64,000 nucleotides of DNA, from positions 6,184,740-6,248,739 of the forward strand of contig NC_061804.1 of NCBI RefSeq assembly GCF_021462225.1, in the 5' to 3' direction. Position numbers and translations under genes: made by a program. How positions within the stretch are numbered: position 1 is the first letter of the stretch; each line of letters opens with the position of its first letter. The notes beneath the pieces were generated by a model. That model made no database searches and was not told the DNA's origin. It was given only the letters and a program-made list of their open reading frames with translations. Source of the stretch: Girardinichthys multiradiatus. Lineage: Eukaryota; Chordata; Actinopteri; Cyprinodontiformes; Goodeidae. Positions 25,901-40,900 of the stretch are shown here, piece after piece.

Positions 25901-28900
25901 AGCTTCCTTGCGTTTGGTAAACATTATGAGCTGTATTCCAATTTATTCTGGGAAATTAACCAATCATAATTAAATGCTCTGATCGTATTCCCTCACCTCT
26001 CCATAAACAGAGCCTTTTCTCACAAGGGCCAAATGTGCTCTGATTAATTTTTCCTTGTTTTCTGTCGCTACGGGGATGATGTAAGCCCCTCTTTGTAAGG
26101 CATAGTGTTCATAAAGACACAGCTCTCTGTGTAATGGTCCGTTTTTAATAGGTGTGCGGGAGCACACACAGAGGACAGCTTACGAAGCTGACCTCTAGGA
26201 GACTCTGTGTCCTTGCTGCAAAGTCAAATTTCACAGCGTTTTGCAGGTCAGTTGGTGTTAAAGAAGTAAACATAGATGCTCTCAGTAAACAACGGCCTTC
26301 AGCAGGTTCAGATGTTATCTGCAAAAGGGAGAAAAATGGATCCATCCATTCATCCACTACCTCACAGTCTGTGGTTTTTATTAAAGCCTGACCACTATAG
26401 AAATAACCTCAGTAAATTTTTCATAATTTCCTCCCATATAGTAAAAACATAAAAGGATTGAAACTCTTTAAGATTTCCTTTTCTTTTACTGCAGGTCAGA
26501 GGATATTTCTGATTCACACTGTGCAGAAATGCACCACAGATAACTCCACACTTGTCAGGAAAGCAAATAAACATTTCTGAAAGATAAATTGAAAAGGTCA
26601 ACATTTCAGCTTTTCTCAGTCTGTTAGACAGGTGGCATTGTGGCTGTTTGTAAAGAAGCTGTCAAAACCATGTCGTGTTTTGACTGCTTTAAACCACTGA
26701 GAGCTTCCAGAGCCAACGGTTATCACCCTTCAGTATTCAATCCAAAGCCTGAAATAAATGAGAAACTGAAAAATCTCTCTTACCTGTAAGAATAACCATT
26801 AATAAATATATATGTATATATGTGTATATATATCTATATATCTATAGATATATAGATATATATTAAGTGTACTGCCCAGGAGAATAATATTTATTGTTGC
26901 ATACTTTGCCTGATGACCAAATAAAATCAATGATTTAGTTAAAACTGGCTGACATATGCAGCTCAGATAGGCAGTCACATTGGCAATAATGAAGGGGCTG
27001 TGCTGGTCTGTCGTGAGGAAGAAGGAGCTGAGCTGAAAGCAAATAATGGGTGTATAAAATACAAGTTTTTAAAGCAATTACTGCAAGCAGAACAAGCAGA
27101 AAATCCCTTCACCTTACTCTCTTTTCTTCTGTGCAGAACACCTGAAGGTGGCCCTGGAAGATTACATGATGAAAATACCCAAGGTACGCATCCTGAGGAC
27201 TAGAAAGAGGGAAGGTCTGATCAGGACTCGGCTGCTGGGAGCCACCGCTGCTAAAGGGGAGGTCATCACTTTCCTGGACTCTCACTGCGAGGCCAACGTC
27301 AACTGGCTGCCTCCTCTGCTGGGTGATGAACGCACTAATTTTTGTACCAGCTATATTCAAATGAGTATAAACACTTAAAGACACATATCCTTCAAAAACG
27401 TGTTTTAAAAAAATATATATATATTTTCTTTTTTAAAATGTCTGCTCTTTTATATTTAAAATCATGTTCGAAGAGTTGTTTAAATTTTTTAAAACGAACC
27501 TTTGAATAAAAAGATTAACAAAAGCTGGTGTAGGGTGAACTTCGGAACAGCCTTCCTATTTGAATCACATCAGAATTTCTGAAGGGTTTTTCAAGGAATT
27601 TATCATAATGGTTGTTAACTGACCCAGACCAGTAGACTAACCAAATAATTTTAGCTTGTTTTTTTAATAATGCACTTATTTGTAATTATTCTAAAATGTT
27701 AAAGTAAGGTTAAAATGTTTGCATAATAATGCACTGCATAATGTTAACAATTAAATTCTAAAAATGTGGCACAAGCTTGCTTATGCAATGCTAACTTAGG
27801 CCATTTCTTTTGGTGTGCAACATAATCTTGGCATTAACCACAACCAACGGCTTGGTCTAATAATTGTTGTGTCTGATATGTGGAAAAGGAGGAAACAGTG
27901 TCTCGAACCCCAGATAATTTAAAGTCTTCTGATTCATATGTAGAAGCATACAAGGGAAATCAAATGCTAAAAAAAGGTAAGATGCAATGAATTCTAAATG
28001 TGGCTTGTGTTTACCAGTATGGGAGAGGTTAACAGTAAGCTGCATGACAGCATTTGTTTTGACCAAAATCTGAACTGTAAAAGGCCTCAAACAGTGTTTT
28101 TTGACCAAGAGGGTCCAGTTCTTAATTTTCCTTTTCAAACACTTCGTTCAATCGTTCGTCGTTTTCCGCTTATCCGGGACCAGGTCGCGGGGGCAGCAGA
28201 CTCAGCAGAGACACCCAGACGTCCCTCTCCCCAGACACCTCCTCCAGCTCCTCCGGGGGGAGCCCAAGGCGTTCCCAGGCCAGCCGAGAGACATAATCCC
28301 TCCAGCGTGTCCTGGGCTGTCCCCTGGGCCTCCTCCTGGTGGGACGTGCCTGGAACACCTCCCGAGGAAGGCATCCAGGAGGCATCCGGTATAGATGCCC
28401 GAGCCACCTCAACTGGCTCCTCTCGATGTGGAGGAGCAGCAGCTCTACTCCGAGCTCCTCCTGGATGGCCGAGCTCCTCACCCTATCTCTAAGGGAGTGC
28501 CCGGCCACCCTACGAAGGAAGTTCATTTCAGCCGCTCGTATCCGGGATCTCGTTCTTTCGGTCATGACCCAAAGTTCATGGCCATAGGTGAGGGTAGGAA
28601 CGTAGGCTGACCGGTAAATCGAGAGCTTCGTTTTTCAGCTCAGCTCTCTCTTCACCACAACGGACCGGCACAGTGCCCCCATTACTGTGGCAGCCGCACC
28701 GACACACACATTCTCACTTTCTCAATTACCCTTTTTGCCATGAAGGACACGTGTTCAGCTCTCCTTCCCAAGATGACTCCGACCAACTTGGACTCATTTT
28801 ACAGCACAACGTTTAACCCGGGTTACCGCCCCATCGAGCTGTTTACAAATCCAAATGTTCTTTTGATGAGAGTCTGTCACTTGGCTTGTTGTCAGTGTAG

Positions 28901-31900
28901 ATATTCTACAGACTGTAACAAGATAATAAGCATTTCAGGTTTGCCTTCAAATAACAACGCAAGAAAGATCTATGGAAGCTTGTGATTTGCAGTGATAAAG
29001 AAGCCTTTTGCAACATATAGAAATTATTAAGCCATATTTTTTTCCATTAGACAGCATATGTAATGTGGACTTTATTTAAATAGCACCAATTTATCCATCT
29101 CAGCACATTATACAAGACCAATTTGTACATTTAATTTGTATAATTTAATTTAAATGAGTCCTGTTCCTTTCAGTACAATCCCATCATATTGTCAGATCCA
29201 GGTCCAATGTCTAATTTAACCCTATTAATTCTAATACAATTCTATCTGATCATGAAATGCCAATTGGTATATTATGACAGAACCAACAAGGACATTCTGT
29301 AAAGAAAATGACTGGTACAAGAGAATACGTTTGGGGAAGAAAAAATGGAGAAACTGAGAATATTCTCTAATAATAACCTATGCCAGTTATTAGTATCACA
29401 TATTGTAAATTATTCGAAGCTATCTAATCACTCTCAGTGTTGAAATAACAAAATATACGACTGAACAAACATTCCTACAGCAGCAACATTACGTGAATCA
29501 ATGAATTAACAAAACACTGACATTACACCTTCTATGACAAACCTGCTCTTCTGTAAAAGCAACAGCATGTTGCTCCCCATCATTTGTTGTGTTGTTCTTG
29601 CTTTGCAGTCACACCAAACTAAGAACACACTAAATATTTCCTTTTAAATGTGGAGGGCAAACTGTTTTTGAGGTTCTGGCACTCTACCATAGTAATAATA
29701 TAAATATAAATAGGTTACTTTTTTTCTCAAATTAGATTGGTTGAAACCATCAAATTTATAAATTAATCTAAGAGCAACATCTCAGACTGACTTCTTACTT
29801 AACTATGATGTAAGAAAGGCAACCTCACAGAAAACATACAGGGTTTCTTTCTTGAACACACGTGGAACGTGTTAATACTATAGTTTTCGAGACATGATCG
29901 AACATGTCCTTCTGTGCTTTTTAGACCGGATTTCCCAGAACTGGAAGACCATTGTGTGTCCCATGATCGATGTCATCGACCATGACCACTTTGGGTATGA
30001 CACGCAGGCAGGAGACGCCATGCGGGGGGCCTTTGATTGGGAGATGTACTACAAACGGATCCCCATCCCTACGGAGATGAAAAAGAACGACCCTACTGAG
30101 CCTTTCGAGTGAGTAACTGTAAACTTCAGTAATTATAGTGGAGTTAACCATAAACTTGGAAACTTCTCCAGCTTTAAGTTTAAATTTGATTATTTTTCTA
30201 AGGTTTTGAATATCAGGATATAATTAAAATGACCTGACATGTTCTCATATTATTCCAGTATAATCTCAAGTATACAATAAACACACGGTAGATTTAACAC
30301 AGTCATGATTTATCAGGGCCTGACTTGATTTAATCATGACTTGATTTGATGCTCGTGCACCTCCAAAAAAGCTGACTTTTAAGCGGTTTGTTGCTCTGTA
30401 GAGTACAGGTTCGTGTTACCACATTGCCAAGACATAAAGACATTCCAATAACCTCAGAGAAGAAGATATTGTATGAAGTTTATTATTCTAAAGCCAAAAA
30501 AGGTTTTTCTCTTCTCTTTTTATTAATATATTCTGGAGTTAAATTAAAGACCATCTGACCAACTTGGTTCAAGTTGAAGCATGGCCCAATCTGGTTAATG
30601 GGAGCAATAAAGTACTGTTGGAAAGAGAGATATAACAAAATTTCTTAATGATGTGAGACACAACTACTAAGAGGTATTGCCATCCATCCATCCATTGTCT
30701 TCCGCTTATCCGGGGTTGGGTCACAGAGGGCAGCAGCCTAAGCAGAGAGACCCAGACTTACCTCTCCCCAGCCACTTGGTCCAGCTCGTCTGGAGGAATC
30801 CCAAGACGTTACCAGGCCAGCCGAGAAACATAGTCCCTCCAGTGTGTCCTGGGTCGTCCTCTGGGCCTCCTCCCGGTGGGTCATGCCCGGAACACCTCAC
30901 CAGGGAGGCATCCAGGAGGCATCCTAACCAGATGCCCGAGCCACCTGAACTGGCTCCTCTCGATGTGGAGAAGCAGCGGCTCTACTCTGAGTCCCTCTCG
31001 GATGACCGAGCTTTTGAGGGTAGGAACATAGATGGACCGGTAAATCAAGAGCTTCGCTATTTGACTCAGCTCTCTCTTTAGCATGACAGACCGGTACAGT
31101 GCCCGCTTCACTGCTGACGCAGCACCAATCCGTCTATCGATCTCCCGCTTCATTTTTCCCTCATTCTTGAACAAGACTCCGAAGACACCCCCCCCCAAAA
31201 AAAAATCTGATAAGGTCATACAGCATTGTACTGACTGTATTGTCTTCATAAGGCTTCCATGTATGTCTTTAGTATCTGCTATGGTGCTTTGATTATTTTA
31301 ACACCTTGTAAAAACTGCACAGACCTGTCTGTTTTTCACAGTGGGAACCTGTTTAGTAGTCCTGTGGTGCAAAGGAAACCTTGGAGGGTTTCTCTTGGCT
31401 GACTGTACAAAATCTGCCCTGTTTGCCTATAATTGATCCTCCTCAGGTACAAATTTGGCAAGAGCAGACCACCTGCTGGGATGCTGCCTCCAATCTTCTA
31501 TGTAATCAAAAGCCAGTAACTATAACACAGATAACATAAATAAACAGTTTAGTGTATTCCTTGCACTGGAAATTACAGTTGGTGAGGGGTAGACAAGACA
31601 GATCAGCTTGTTTAGGTAATGTATTTGCCAGAAGGAGATTTCATTGAAGACTGACACAAACACGTGTTTGCGTTTGCACTTGCTGCCCTGATTTTTTGCC
31701 TCAGGTGTGCAGCAGCAGCAACCAAGTTCAGCAGGCACGCAGCAGCTAACAAGCCCTCCACTAAGCAGCACAGAAACTCTATAGTGGGCTAATTGGTGGT
31801 GCTCTCTTTACATCATTATCTGATAGGAAGTAGTGTCGCTATAAAAACACAATCTCTTTAAAAGTGTCACCACCAGGTTAAACTAAGCAAATAGATTAGA

Positions 31901-34900
31901 CCCTCCTACTTGTAATATTCATAGTATTTTACATTTCAAACAGTAAATAGCTTGCTTCTGATAGGAAATGAGATGGGTATCTCCCAATAGATAAGAAAAT
32001 TGTTTAAAACAAGTACCAATTTTGAAAAAGTATCTTTATTTACATTTTCATAAAAAATTATATGTCGAAAATTATTTACACTCTTCCCAATAAACATTGG
32101 AAAAATATTTGTTAGCATAACAGCAATCAGACCCTTTTTACAATTACTGAGCAACCTTTTGTGTGTTTTCACATGTAATTTAACAAGTGATCTTTGATGT
32201 CAAGCTTCAAGACATTGTAAGACCTCCTGTCCATTACCCTAATCTTTAGCTTCCTCCACGGATTCTCACTGATTCAAGTTGAGACTCTGGCTGGTTCAAT
32301 CCAAAATGTTCATATTACTTTTAGTCAGAAGAAAAATCTTGGTTAATTTAAATCTAAAATCTGCCAGTGGTATATTTACTGGCATATTTACAGTCTTCTC
32401 TCATATTGTCCACTTTATTTGCCAGATATGCCTGACTCAGATTTAAAAAGAAGCCCAGGAAATCACTATCTCTCTTTTAGATCTCCAGTGATGGCAGGTG
32501 GACTGTTTGCTGTGGACAGGAAGTGGTTCTGGGAACTGGGAGGATATGACACAGGGCTAGAAATCTGGGGAGGAGAACAGTATGAGATCTCCTTCAAGGT
32601 AAGATAATATATGTGTACAGTTGAAAATAGAGATTTACATACAAAGAAACATAAGCTCTTTTACTGCCAGACATTACATCAGACAAAACCTTTCTGTTCT
32701 TGGGTAAGGTACCCAAATTTATATTTGCTAAATGCCAGAATAATGAGAGAGATATTTTTTTCAAATGTTTTCTTTAGCTCACTTCAGTCAGAAGTTTACA
32801 TACATTTCCTTACTAGAGTTAGACTTCCTTTTTAAACTGTTTTACGCGGGTGAAATGGCTGGAGTTTTCATCCACAAGCTTCTTCCAATAGTTTGCTGTA
32901 ATTCTGACTATTCCTCCTGACAGAACTGGTGTAAAAGGGTCAGCTTTTCAGGCTGCCGTGCTTGCATCCACCTTTTCAGCTCAATCTGGAAGACAATTCT
33001 GTCTCTAAGCTTTAACGTCATGGCTATTGTCTTGAGATATGGCTTCTGTTTGAACAGAATTAGGATAGCATCTTTAGACATCTGGAAATTGTAACCAAGG
33101 ATGAACCAGACTTTGTGGTGTTTTCTGTATTTCACATACCCCTAATTTTGAAGTGTGCCCCTGAGGATCTCAGTTTTAAGGGGCCAGAAAGCCATGTCCC
33201 ATTTAGTCTCCAACTACAACACACAAACAGTTTGGATGCATCACAAACTTCTGAAGAAGCATTATGGTGAAGAGGTGAAACTGGATTCAGCCTCTTTGGG
33301 TCATAAGCTGAAAGGTTTGGAAACCATTTATTTAACTGATTGTCAAACTGAGTGTTGGCGATTGTCTGGCATTTTATCACAATTTACCAAGAAATGTAAA
33401 TAAGGTCAGTCTTTTTCCTAGTTGGGTCAAATTCCAATGGTTATAGCTGGATGAGGCTCATTTAAGCTGAGAAACACAGAAGACGGTGCCAATAAATATT
33501 AAATAAACACAGCTACAAATTTGTGTTTTGAATGTGGCATCAATTATCAGTCAAAAATAGTTGGAAAATAATTGGAAATAAACATATATAACCCAAATAA
33601 GTTTGCCTTGGAGCTAACCTCTCTGTAGAAAGTGAAAATTTCCTCTATTTGAAGCTGGGAGTGTGAAACAAAAGATAAACCTCCTCCTGACCCAATGCTG
33701 GCCGTGGTGAAAAAGGCTCTGATGTTTTTAACTCTCGTTTAAAGTTTTTCATCTTATTTATGTAATTAGTGAGATAATATCCCACACCAAGGTTATTATT
33801 TCAGCCAGGATTATCATGGTAAGAAATTATGCTATCAGCACATGCCTTGCTGTGCCTACTAGGTCTACTTTATGTGCTCAGATATTCAATTTGGTTTCCT
33901 CTTTATTAAGATCCCCATTAGCTGATACGGCGCAGACAGCCAGTCTCCTGAGGTGAGGAGATTAACAGGCTCTCATACTAATCCCTACAAGCAAACTGCT
34001 GCTCCCACAGACAAACCAGACCCTGCTTGTGAGTGGAACACAATCATTTTGTTCACTGCTACAGTTAATCTGCAGCTCTGTACTAGTGACACTGGTGTGG
34101 GACCACCGAATGTTTCCAGCTCACACAGTAAGATAATGTCTGAACATACAAAGGCACTATGACCTCACATGCATAGTGAGGGGATAGAACATTTTCCCAA
34201 TACTAGCATTTCACATAGACAGAGATGCTTCTAAGACAATTTATTAAACACACATTAAAGAGCCAAAATGTATTTATTCAGGGCTGAGGTAAAGTTACAA
34301 ACTCAAGAAAAAAGCTTCTGCTCAATTTAACAACTAGATGACCTCAATTATTACATTATTTCAAAATTCAATGTTTTTTATTCATATTGTGGTGCAAACC
34401 TTCCCAGAGTTCCAGGCTCCTACACAGTCTGGCATAGTGCTGAAAAGTTTGGAATTTAAACTTTACTTACAAGTATGGAAAAAGAAAGTCGAAGCTGTAT
34501 TCCTTGTTCCATTTTCTATGTTCCCCCAGTCCGTCGTTTTGTTTATTTCCTTCTTTTCCTTCCTTCATTCTACCTTACCCAGTTCATTAATTTCTTTTTT
34601 CATTTATTCCCATTTTTATTCTCTCTTTCTTTCTTTCTTTCTTTCTTTGTCTTTCTTTCTTTCTTTCTTTCTCTCTTTCGTGCGCACTTATTAACTTACT
34701 TCAGGTTTTGTGTATGGAGTCTCACCTTAATTTAAATATCTGCCATAAATTCAAGGAGAATTAGTTGCATTTTTATGAAAACAAAATTATCATGCCAGTG
34801 TTCCACCATCTTGGTTTTCAAGGCCAACTGAACAAACACTTTTGGAGCTGAACATGTTGAAGCCACACTTAAGCTCTCATCAACTGATGACTCTGCTCTG

Positions 34901-37900
34901 CAGGAACACACCTCTGTTTCTCTCTTTCCCTCCAGTTTCTCTTTTCATTCAGCTATTGTTTTGAAAGACAAAGTCCTTTTTCTAGTTTGCCTGCTGCAGT
35001 TAAGTCCTCCTATCTATGTCATCCTTTTTGTTTTTCATGGTTTATTTTCAGCATTGGAAGCCAAACAGGAAAATAATGGCTCTTTTCTTTACTTTAAAGA
35101 AGGATTAAAGTCAGGAACTATAGCCTAATGTCTGTTATGTCACATAATGGGTAGCAAAAAAACTAGATGAGAACAATTCTTAAAAGGATGATTTGTTTTT
35201 GATTTATTGTGATTTAAAAGGAATTGAAAGCTGTGTTGAATGATTTTGAAGATATTTCAGGAAAGTTTTCCTTAATTTATTCTGCAGCTTTTGCTGTTAT
35301 GTAAACTATCTACATTCAAACACTGACATTGTTTTAGTTGCTATGTTGTCTTCTTTTGTTGCCTTGATGTTGTGTCTCATCAACAGAGACCGTCAAGCCC
35401 TTTAGATGCAGCTTTTGCATCTGCCTTTTTAATTTCACACCTCTTTTTAGCCTTTAGACAACACATGCACATGTGTGTTTCTGTAGGTGTGGATGTGTGG
35501 AGGTCGGATGGAGGACATCCCTTGCTCCAGGGTGGGACATATCTACAGAAAATATGTTCCGTACAAGATTCCTGGTGGGATCAGCTTGGCAAAGGTGACA
35601 GCAGCACACTGTATGATAAAATGATCATTCGTTGTTTTCTATAGAATTTAGGCGTTTATTTGACAAATGTTTTTAATCATCTTACTGAAAAACAAAAGTA
35701 TGACAAATTTTTACTTTTCTGACAGAGACCTCAAGATCTATTTAAATTTCTTGATCTGCTAAAGAGTCCATGATACCATGTACTCTAATGAGGTTTCCAG
35801 TGCTTTTTGCGGAGAAGATGGTTTACAGATCCTCCACGGTAGTTAAAACAGTTTTCATGACAACAGTGGTCTATCACACCTACTCATCGTTTGTTTTAAA
35901 TCAAACTCACCTGGAGTGCTTGTTGCTGAAAAGGTCAACCCTAGTCTCATGTGACACAATTACACCAGTTAAAGTAAAAATTTCAGTAGAGTTTATGGAG
36001 AAAACAAGCCAGTTTGCATAGCATTGTTGTGGAGGCTGCCTGACCCCAAGATGCAACCCTGCTGCAGCTCTCTTGTGGTGAGCTTTGGAGATTATTTTGT
36101 CCCCCATACCATCTTACTTACTGTGTGTGTTGTAAGATATACTTGGATCCTCATCCAGCCTGTTTGTCACAGTGCAAGTTGCTGTTTACTTTGTAATTAT
36201 TGCTTTGACTGGAGATACAGGCAGGTTTTGGGTAGTAATTTTCTTGTCACATGAAGATCCACAGACATCTGATTTACTAAAATGGGCCTCTGTGTTATAT
36301 TCCTCTCTCGCCAACTTTGAAAATTCAAATTCAGAAATACTTGTTGATGTAGGTCATATTATGCAGGTTTCTTCAAAGAGCCGTTGTAGATGCTGCTGGC
36401 TGTGGGCAGGAAGGATCTCCTGTAGCGGTCTGTCTTACAGCAGATCTGAAGAAGCCTCTGACTGAAGATACTCTATTGTTGTACAACAGTCTCATGAAGA
36501 GGATGCTCAGGGTTCTCCATAATGTTCTTTATTCTATGAAGAATCCTTTGCACAATGGTCTCCAGAGTTTCCCCAGAACAGAGCCAGCTTGTTGCTTATT
36601 AACTTGTTGAGCTTTTTTAAGACCCTGGTTCTGATGCTGCTACCCCAGCAAATAATATAAATTAATAATAATATAAATATAGTATACATTATAAAATGTA
36701 TGTCGTAGACATAAAAAGCTTCATATAGATTTATATATTACAGGAATAGTTGGTGATACAACTACTACTAATTTTGTAGGCAAAAACATTTCATTGTGAT
36801 ATTTAATCTGTGCAGATGCCGCAACTAATCTCCTGTTAACTGGAATCTACCAATGTTCAACTTAATCTGCCCTGACAAGTGGCAACTCAATCAAAACTAA
36901 AGAAATCAAATCTTTTTCCATTTGGTGAATGCTCAATTCATAAGACTCAAAGCTGGACTACAGTTACAGTGTTTAAAATGAAGTCAGATGAGACACATAG
37001 AGTTAAATAGCTATTTAAAAGGAAGCAATATTATGTACATTTAGGCTGCAAGAGAGTGAGAAGGAGCAGGACATCCAATATGTAGGGTTGATATGTTTAT
37101 TCATTTTGAGCTTTAAACCTCTGTTTTGGTGAAGGCTGAATTTGTAAATGTGGGCAGCCTTTTGGAAGCTTAGGCACGGATCTTCATTCTCTGGGGAATA
37201 GAGACTGCAGTCCTAAGTGCTGTTGTGGAAAAAAAAAATGTATTTTGTAATTTTAAATATATTTTCATGTTGCTCTCATATGTAACCTTACACTTTTGGC
37301 TAACATTGGTATCAGCAGATCAAAGCTTACAAAAAACTGAGATTGGAAATTGGCCTTAAAATTCAGCTTGGTGCATTATCATAAACTGTTTTTCTTTGTT
37401 GAAAAAAGTTAATATTTAAGAAACAAAAGCCCAGTTTTTTAGACTTCCTTGTTAATTTATGTCAGACCTGTTCCACACTTTATTAATGAGGGGTTACTTT
37501 AAATACCAAAGCTGTGCTCCTAAACCCCATTTTTACCCAACTAGTCCTTGAATCTGGTTCAGTAAACAGAAACAAAAACATTGGTCTGTTGGAATGCAGG
37601 AAATGAAATACATCTCTCGGAAAATTAAAACTGAGATCAGTTCAGAAACACTTTTTTACACACTTTACAATACTGGCTGGGAAGTATGAATGCAGCCCGA
37701 GAGGTTTTGTTTTCTAGTTGCAAAAGCTTACAAAACAAGCCAAAAAAAACATTGGTTTCACATAAATACATGATCTAACAACATCTAGGTTTTCCCACTG
37801 CGAATATGAATGGATCCATGAACCAAAGTGGACAATTCTCTGTGTTTTGGCATGGAATTAAGCAAATATGCAGGCTTAAAACATGCAAGAAAAACATTGA

Positions 37901-40900
37901 AACATGTATTTGGATGTTGGATACTGTACTCTATCAAAGGGGAGTTAGGTGAAGAATGCAGCGTAGTTTGCATTCTTCACCCTCTCTACTGGTGGTCTTT
38001 CATTAGTGAGATGTGGGCCTATGCAGGTGCAACAATGAAGAATTTGAGGTGCAAACTAATTTCAATATCACAAGATTCAATAGAGTAAAATATGCTAACT
38101 GAATATTAGATTATCAGCAAACTGTTGGCTTTGTATGATGTGACCTCAACATTTTAATGTAGGGTTAACCTAGTTGTTGAATGCATTTTTCAAATATTCT
38201 GTAGCTATCACTTCACAAAGGTTTTTGATCGATTACAGAATCTCAAACGCGTAGCAGAGGTGTGGATGGACGAATATGCCGAATACGTCTACCAGCATCG
38301 GCCCGAATACCGCCACCTGTCGGCTGGAGATATGACAGCACAGAAGGAACTGCGCAGCCGACTGAGCTGCAAAAACTTCAGGTGGTTCATGAGTGAGGTG
38401 GCCTGGGATCTGCCGAGACATTACCCACCTATTGAGCCCCCTGCTGCTGCGTGGGGGGAGGTAAGAGCAGAACTGGTTCAACTGGGCAAAACATTTGTAA
38501 AGTTGCATCACTGCATCCATGTGTTGTGAAGACCCTATAGTGACTTAATGCAATGAATAAAAAGTCAAGTGAATATTACTGCTAACGTTTGAAATTATGG
38601 TTATTTAGTATAAATTTTAATACTGAAAAATCCAAGAAATATGAATAAACAATAAAAACTGAAGAAAAGTACATTTTTGCGAAGTGTAATTGAAAACAAA
38701 AAGCATTTTTCATGGTTAAATTATTCACTGTTTTGCAACAATAGGCTTAGTTTGGCTATTTGTAATGATTAATAATATTAATAATAATAATGAATAATTA
38801 TTACAGAAAATATTATAAAATTTAGAACATAACATTTTCAGTCACACTATGAATCAGAGCACCACTGTATGGCAAAAGTGATTGGTTAAATATTAGCAAC
38901 TGTCAATAATTATAATTAATTACTATTAACAGAATTACTAATGAAGTTAGAATATAGATTTTTAAGTCACAGTAACAAGTCAGGGCACCATCTGATCAGG
39001 AATAATTAGCCAAACAACTTTCAGTCTGTCAAGTATTGTCCTGTTAATCCCAATATGGAGTGGGATTATAGAATAACAGATGAAGGAGATACTGGTGTTT
39101 GGTAACAGCAAGCCTTGCACACATATACAGAATAAACATACAACTTCTCTCCAAAATATAAGAATTCATTTACAGAATAATAACACAACTCCAAGTTAAA
39201 ATATTTCAGTCAACAAACTCTTTAACTAGGCTGGTAACACTCAACTAAAACTACTAAGCAAAAATGAAGAGAATAAGGAAATCTAAAGAACTACAAAAAT
39301 AAATAAATAAAAAGAATAAACTGAAACCAGTAACCAGTAAAATGATGCAATGATATCACAGTTTAGTGTGGATATTTATGTGTAAGAACCAATGTTTATT
39401 TTAAGGAATTTGGAATGAGGCCAAATTAGTTTGAAAAATAATAAGGAACAACAATTTGTATGTGTTTCAACAACCAGTTTACAATGCAAACCAAAGGGGC
39501 TGATAAAACATTACTTCATGATTATTAGAAAAAAATATTATTAAATTTAGAATATTACATTTTCAGTCAGACTAACAAATCAAAGCACCAGTGTTGGGCA
39601 AAAGTGATCACACACACGCTCATGAGATCAGGTGCACACAATAAACACATCATTACACAGCATGCTGAGTACCCTGCTCTGTTTAAATCTCAGATATTTA
39701 GTTTGGTGGGGTCCTTATGTGTGAGAATAAACACCATGGTGAAGTCAAAAGAGCTCTCTGAGGGCTTCAGAAAGAAGATAGTAGCAGCTTGTGTGTTCAG
39801 TTCATTTCTGTTTATTTATATTGCCAATTCACATCAAAGGGCACCTCACAATAAAAGTAAATTCAATCAAATCATACAGACAGTTTCCAGGTCAGTTACA
39901 TACATTCCAAATTGATCCTATTGTTATCGAACAATGCAGTCAAGTTAAGTTTTTTATTCAAATAAGTTAACCTTTTTTCTATCTAAAAAAAACCCCAGCA
40001 TTCGTTCTTCCTGGATGAGCATGCAGTGACATTGGACAGTCGCTTGTATCTTGCAGCAACCCTCCATACTGAGCATGCATGTAGTGACAGTGGAAAGGAA
40101 TATTCTCCTTTAACAGGAACAAACCTCCAGCAGAACCTGGCTCAGTGTGAGCAGCCATCTGTTACGATCGACTGGGGGTTTGAGAAGATAGATCACAACA
40201 ACACACACGCGCGCAGGCACACACACACACACACTCTTGTTTTGCTATATGTAGTGAGGACCATGTGTTGACTCCCATTGACTTCCATTGATTTTCAGTC
40301 ATTTTCAACCCTTTCTATGCCCTAACCCTGACAATAACCCTAAACCTAACAATTACCAGTGCATGTCTAACCCTAACCTTAACCTAAAGTCAATTCACAC
40401 CTTAATCCTAAACCTAACCGTTAGCAAAATAGGTCGTGAGGATCAGCAAAATGTCCTCACTTTGGTACAAACGGTCCTCAATTTGATGGTCAAATCAGGA
40501 AAATGGTTCTCACTGTGATGCCAAGACAGGAACACACACACACACATACACACACACACACACAAAGTTTTCAACTATATAGGACAAAAGGGAGCACATA
40601 GAGAGCACACAGAGAAATTCATTGAATATGACAAGACCTTTTAAACAATATGAAAGAAATCAGAAGTAATCAGAACACAAACACAAATGAAAATCAAAAC
40701 AATGATCATAATATAAACAGAACACCAGGCCAGATGTAGCTTATATTAAGAGAAAAAAACAGAGAGAGAAAATAAAGTTAAAAGCTGTAATAACTTGAAA
40801 TAATTCAAAATTGGAGAGTAGAAGGACAACATAGCAAAGTGAGGAAAAGTCATCGTTATGTATTCCAGCAGCATAAACCTATAGCAGAATAACTATGGCA

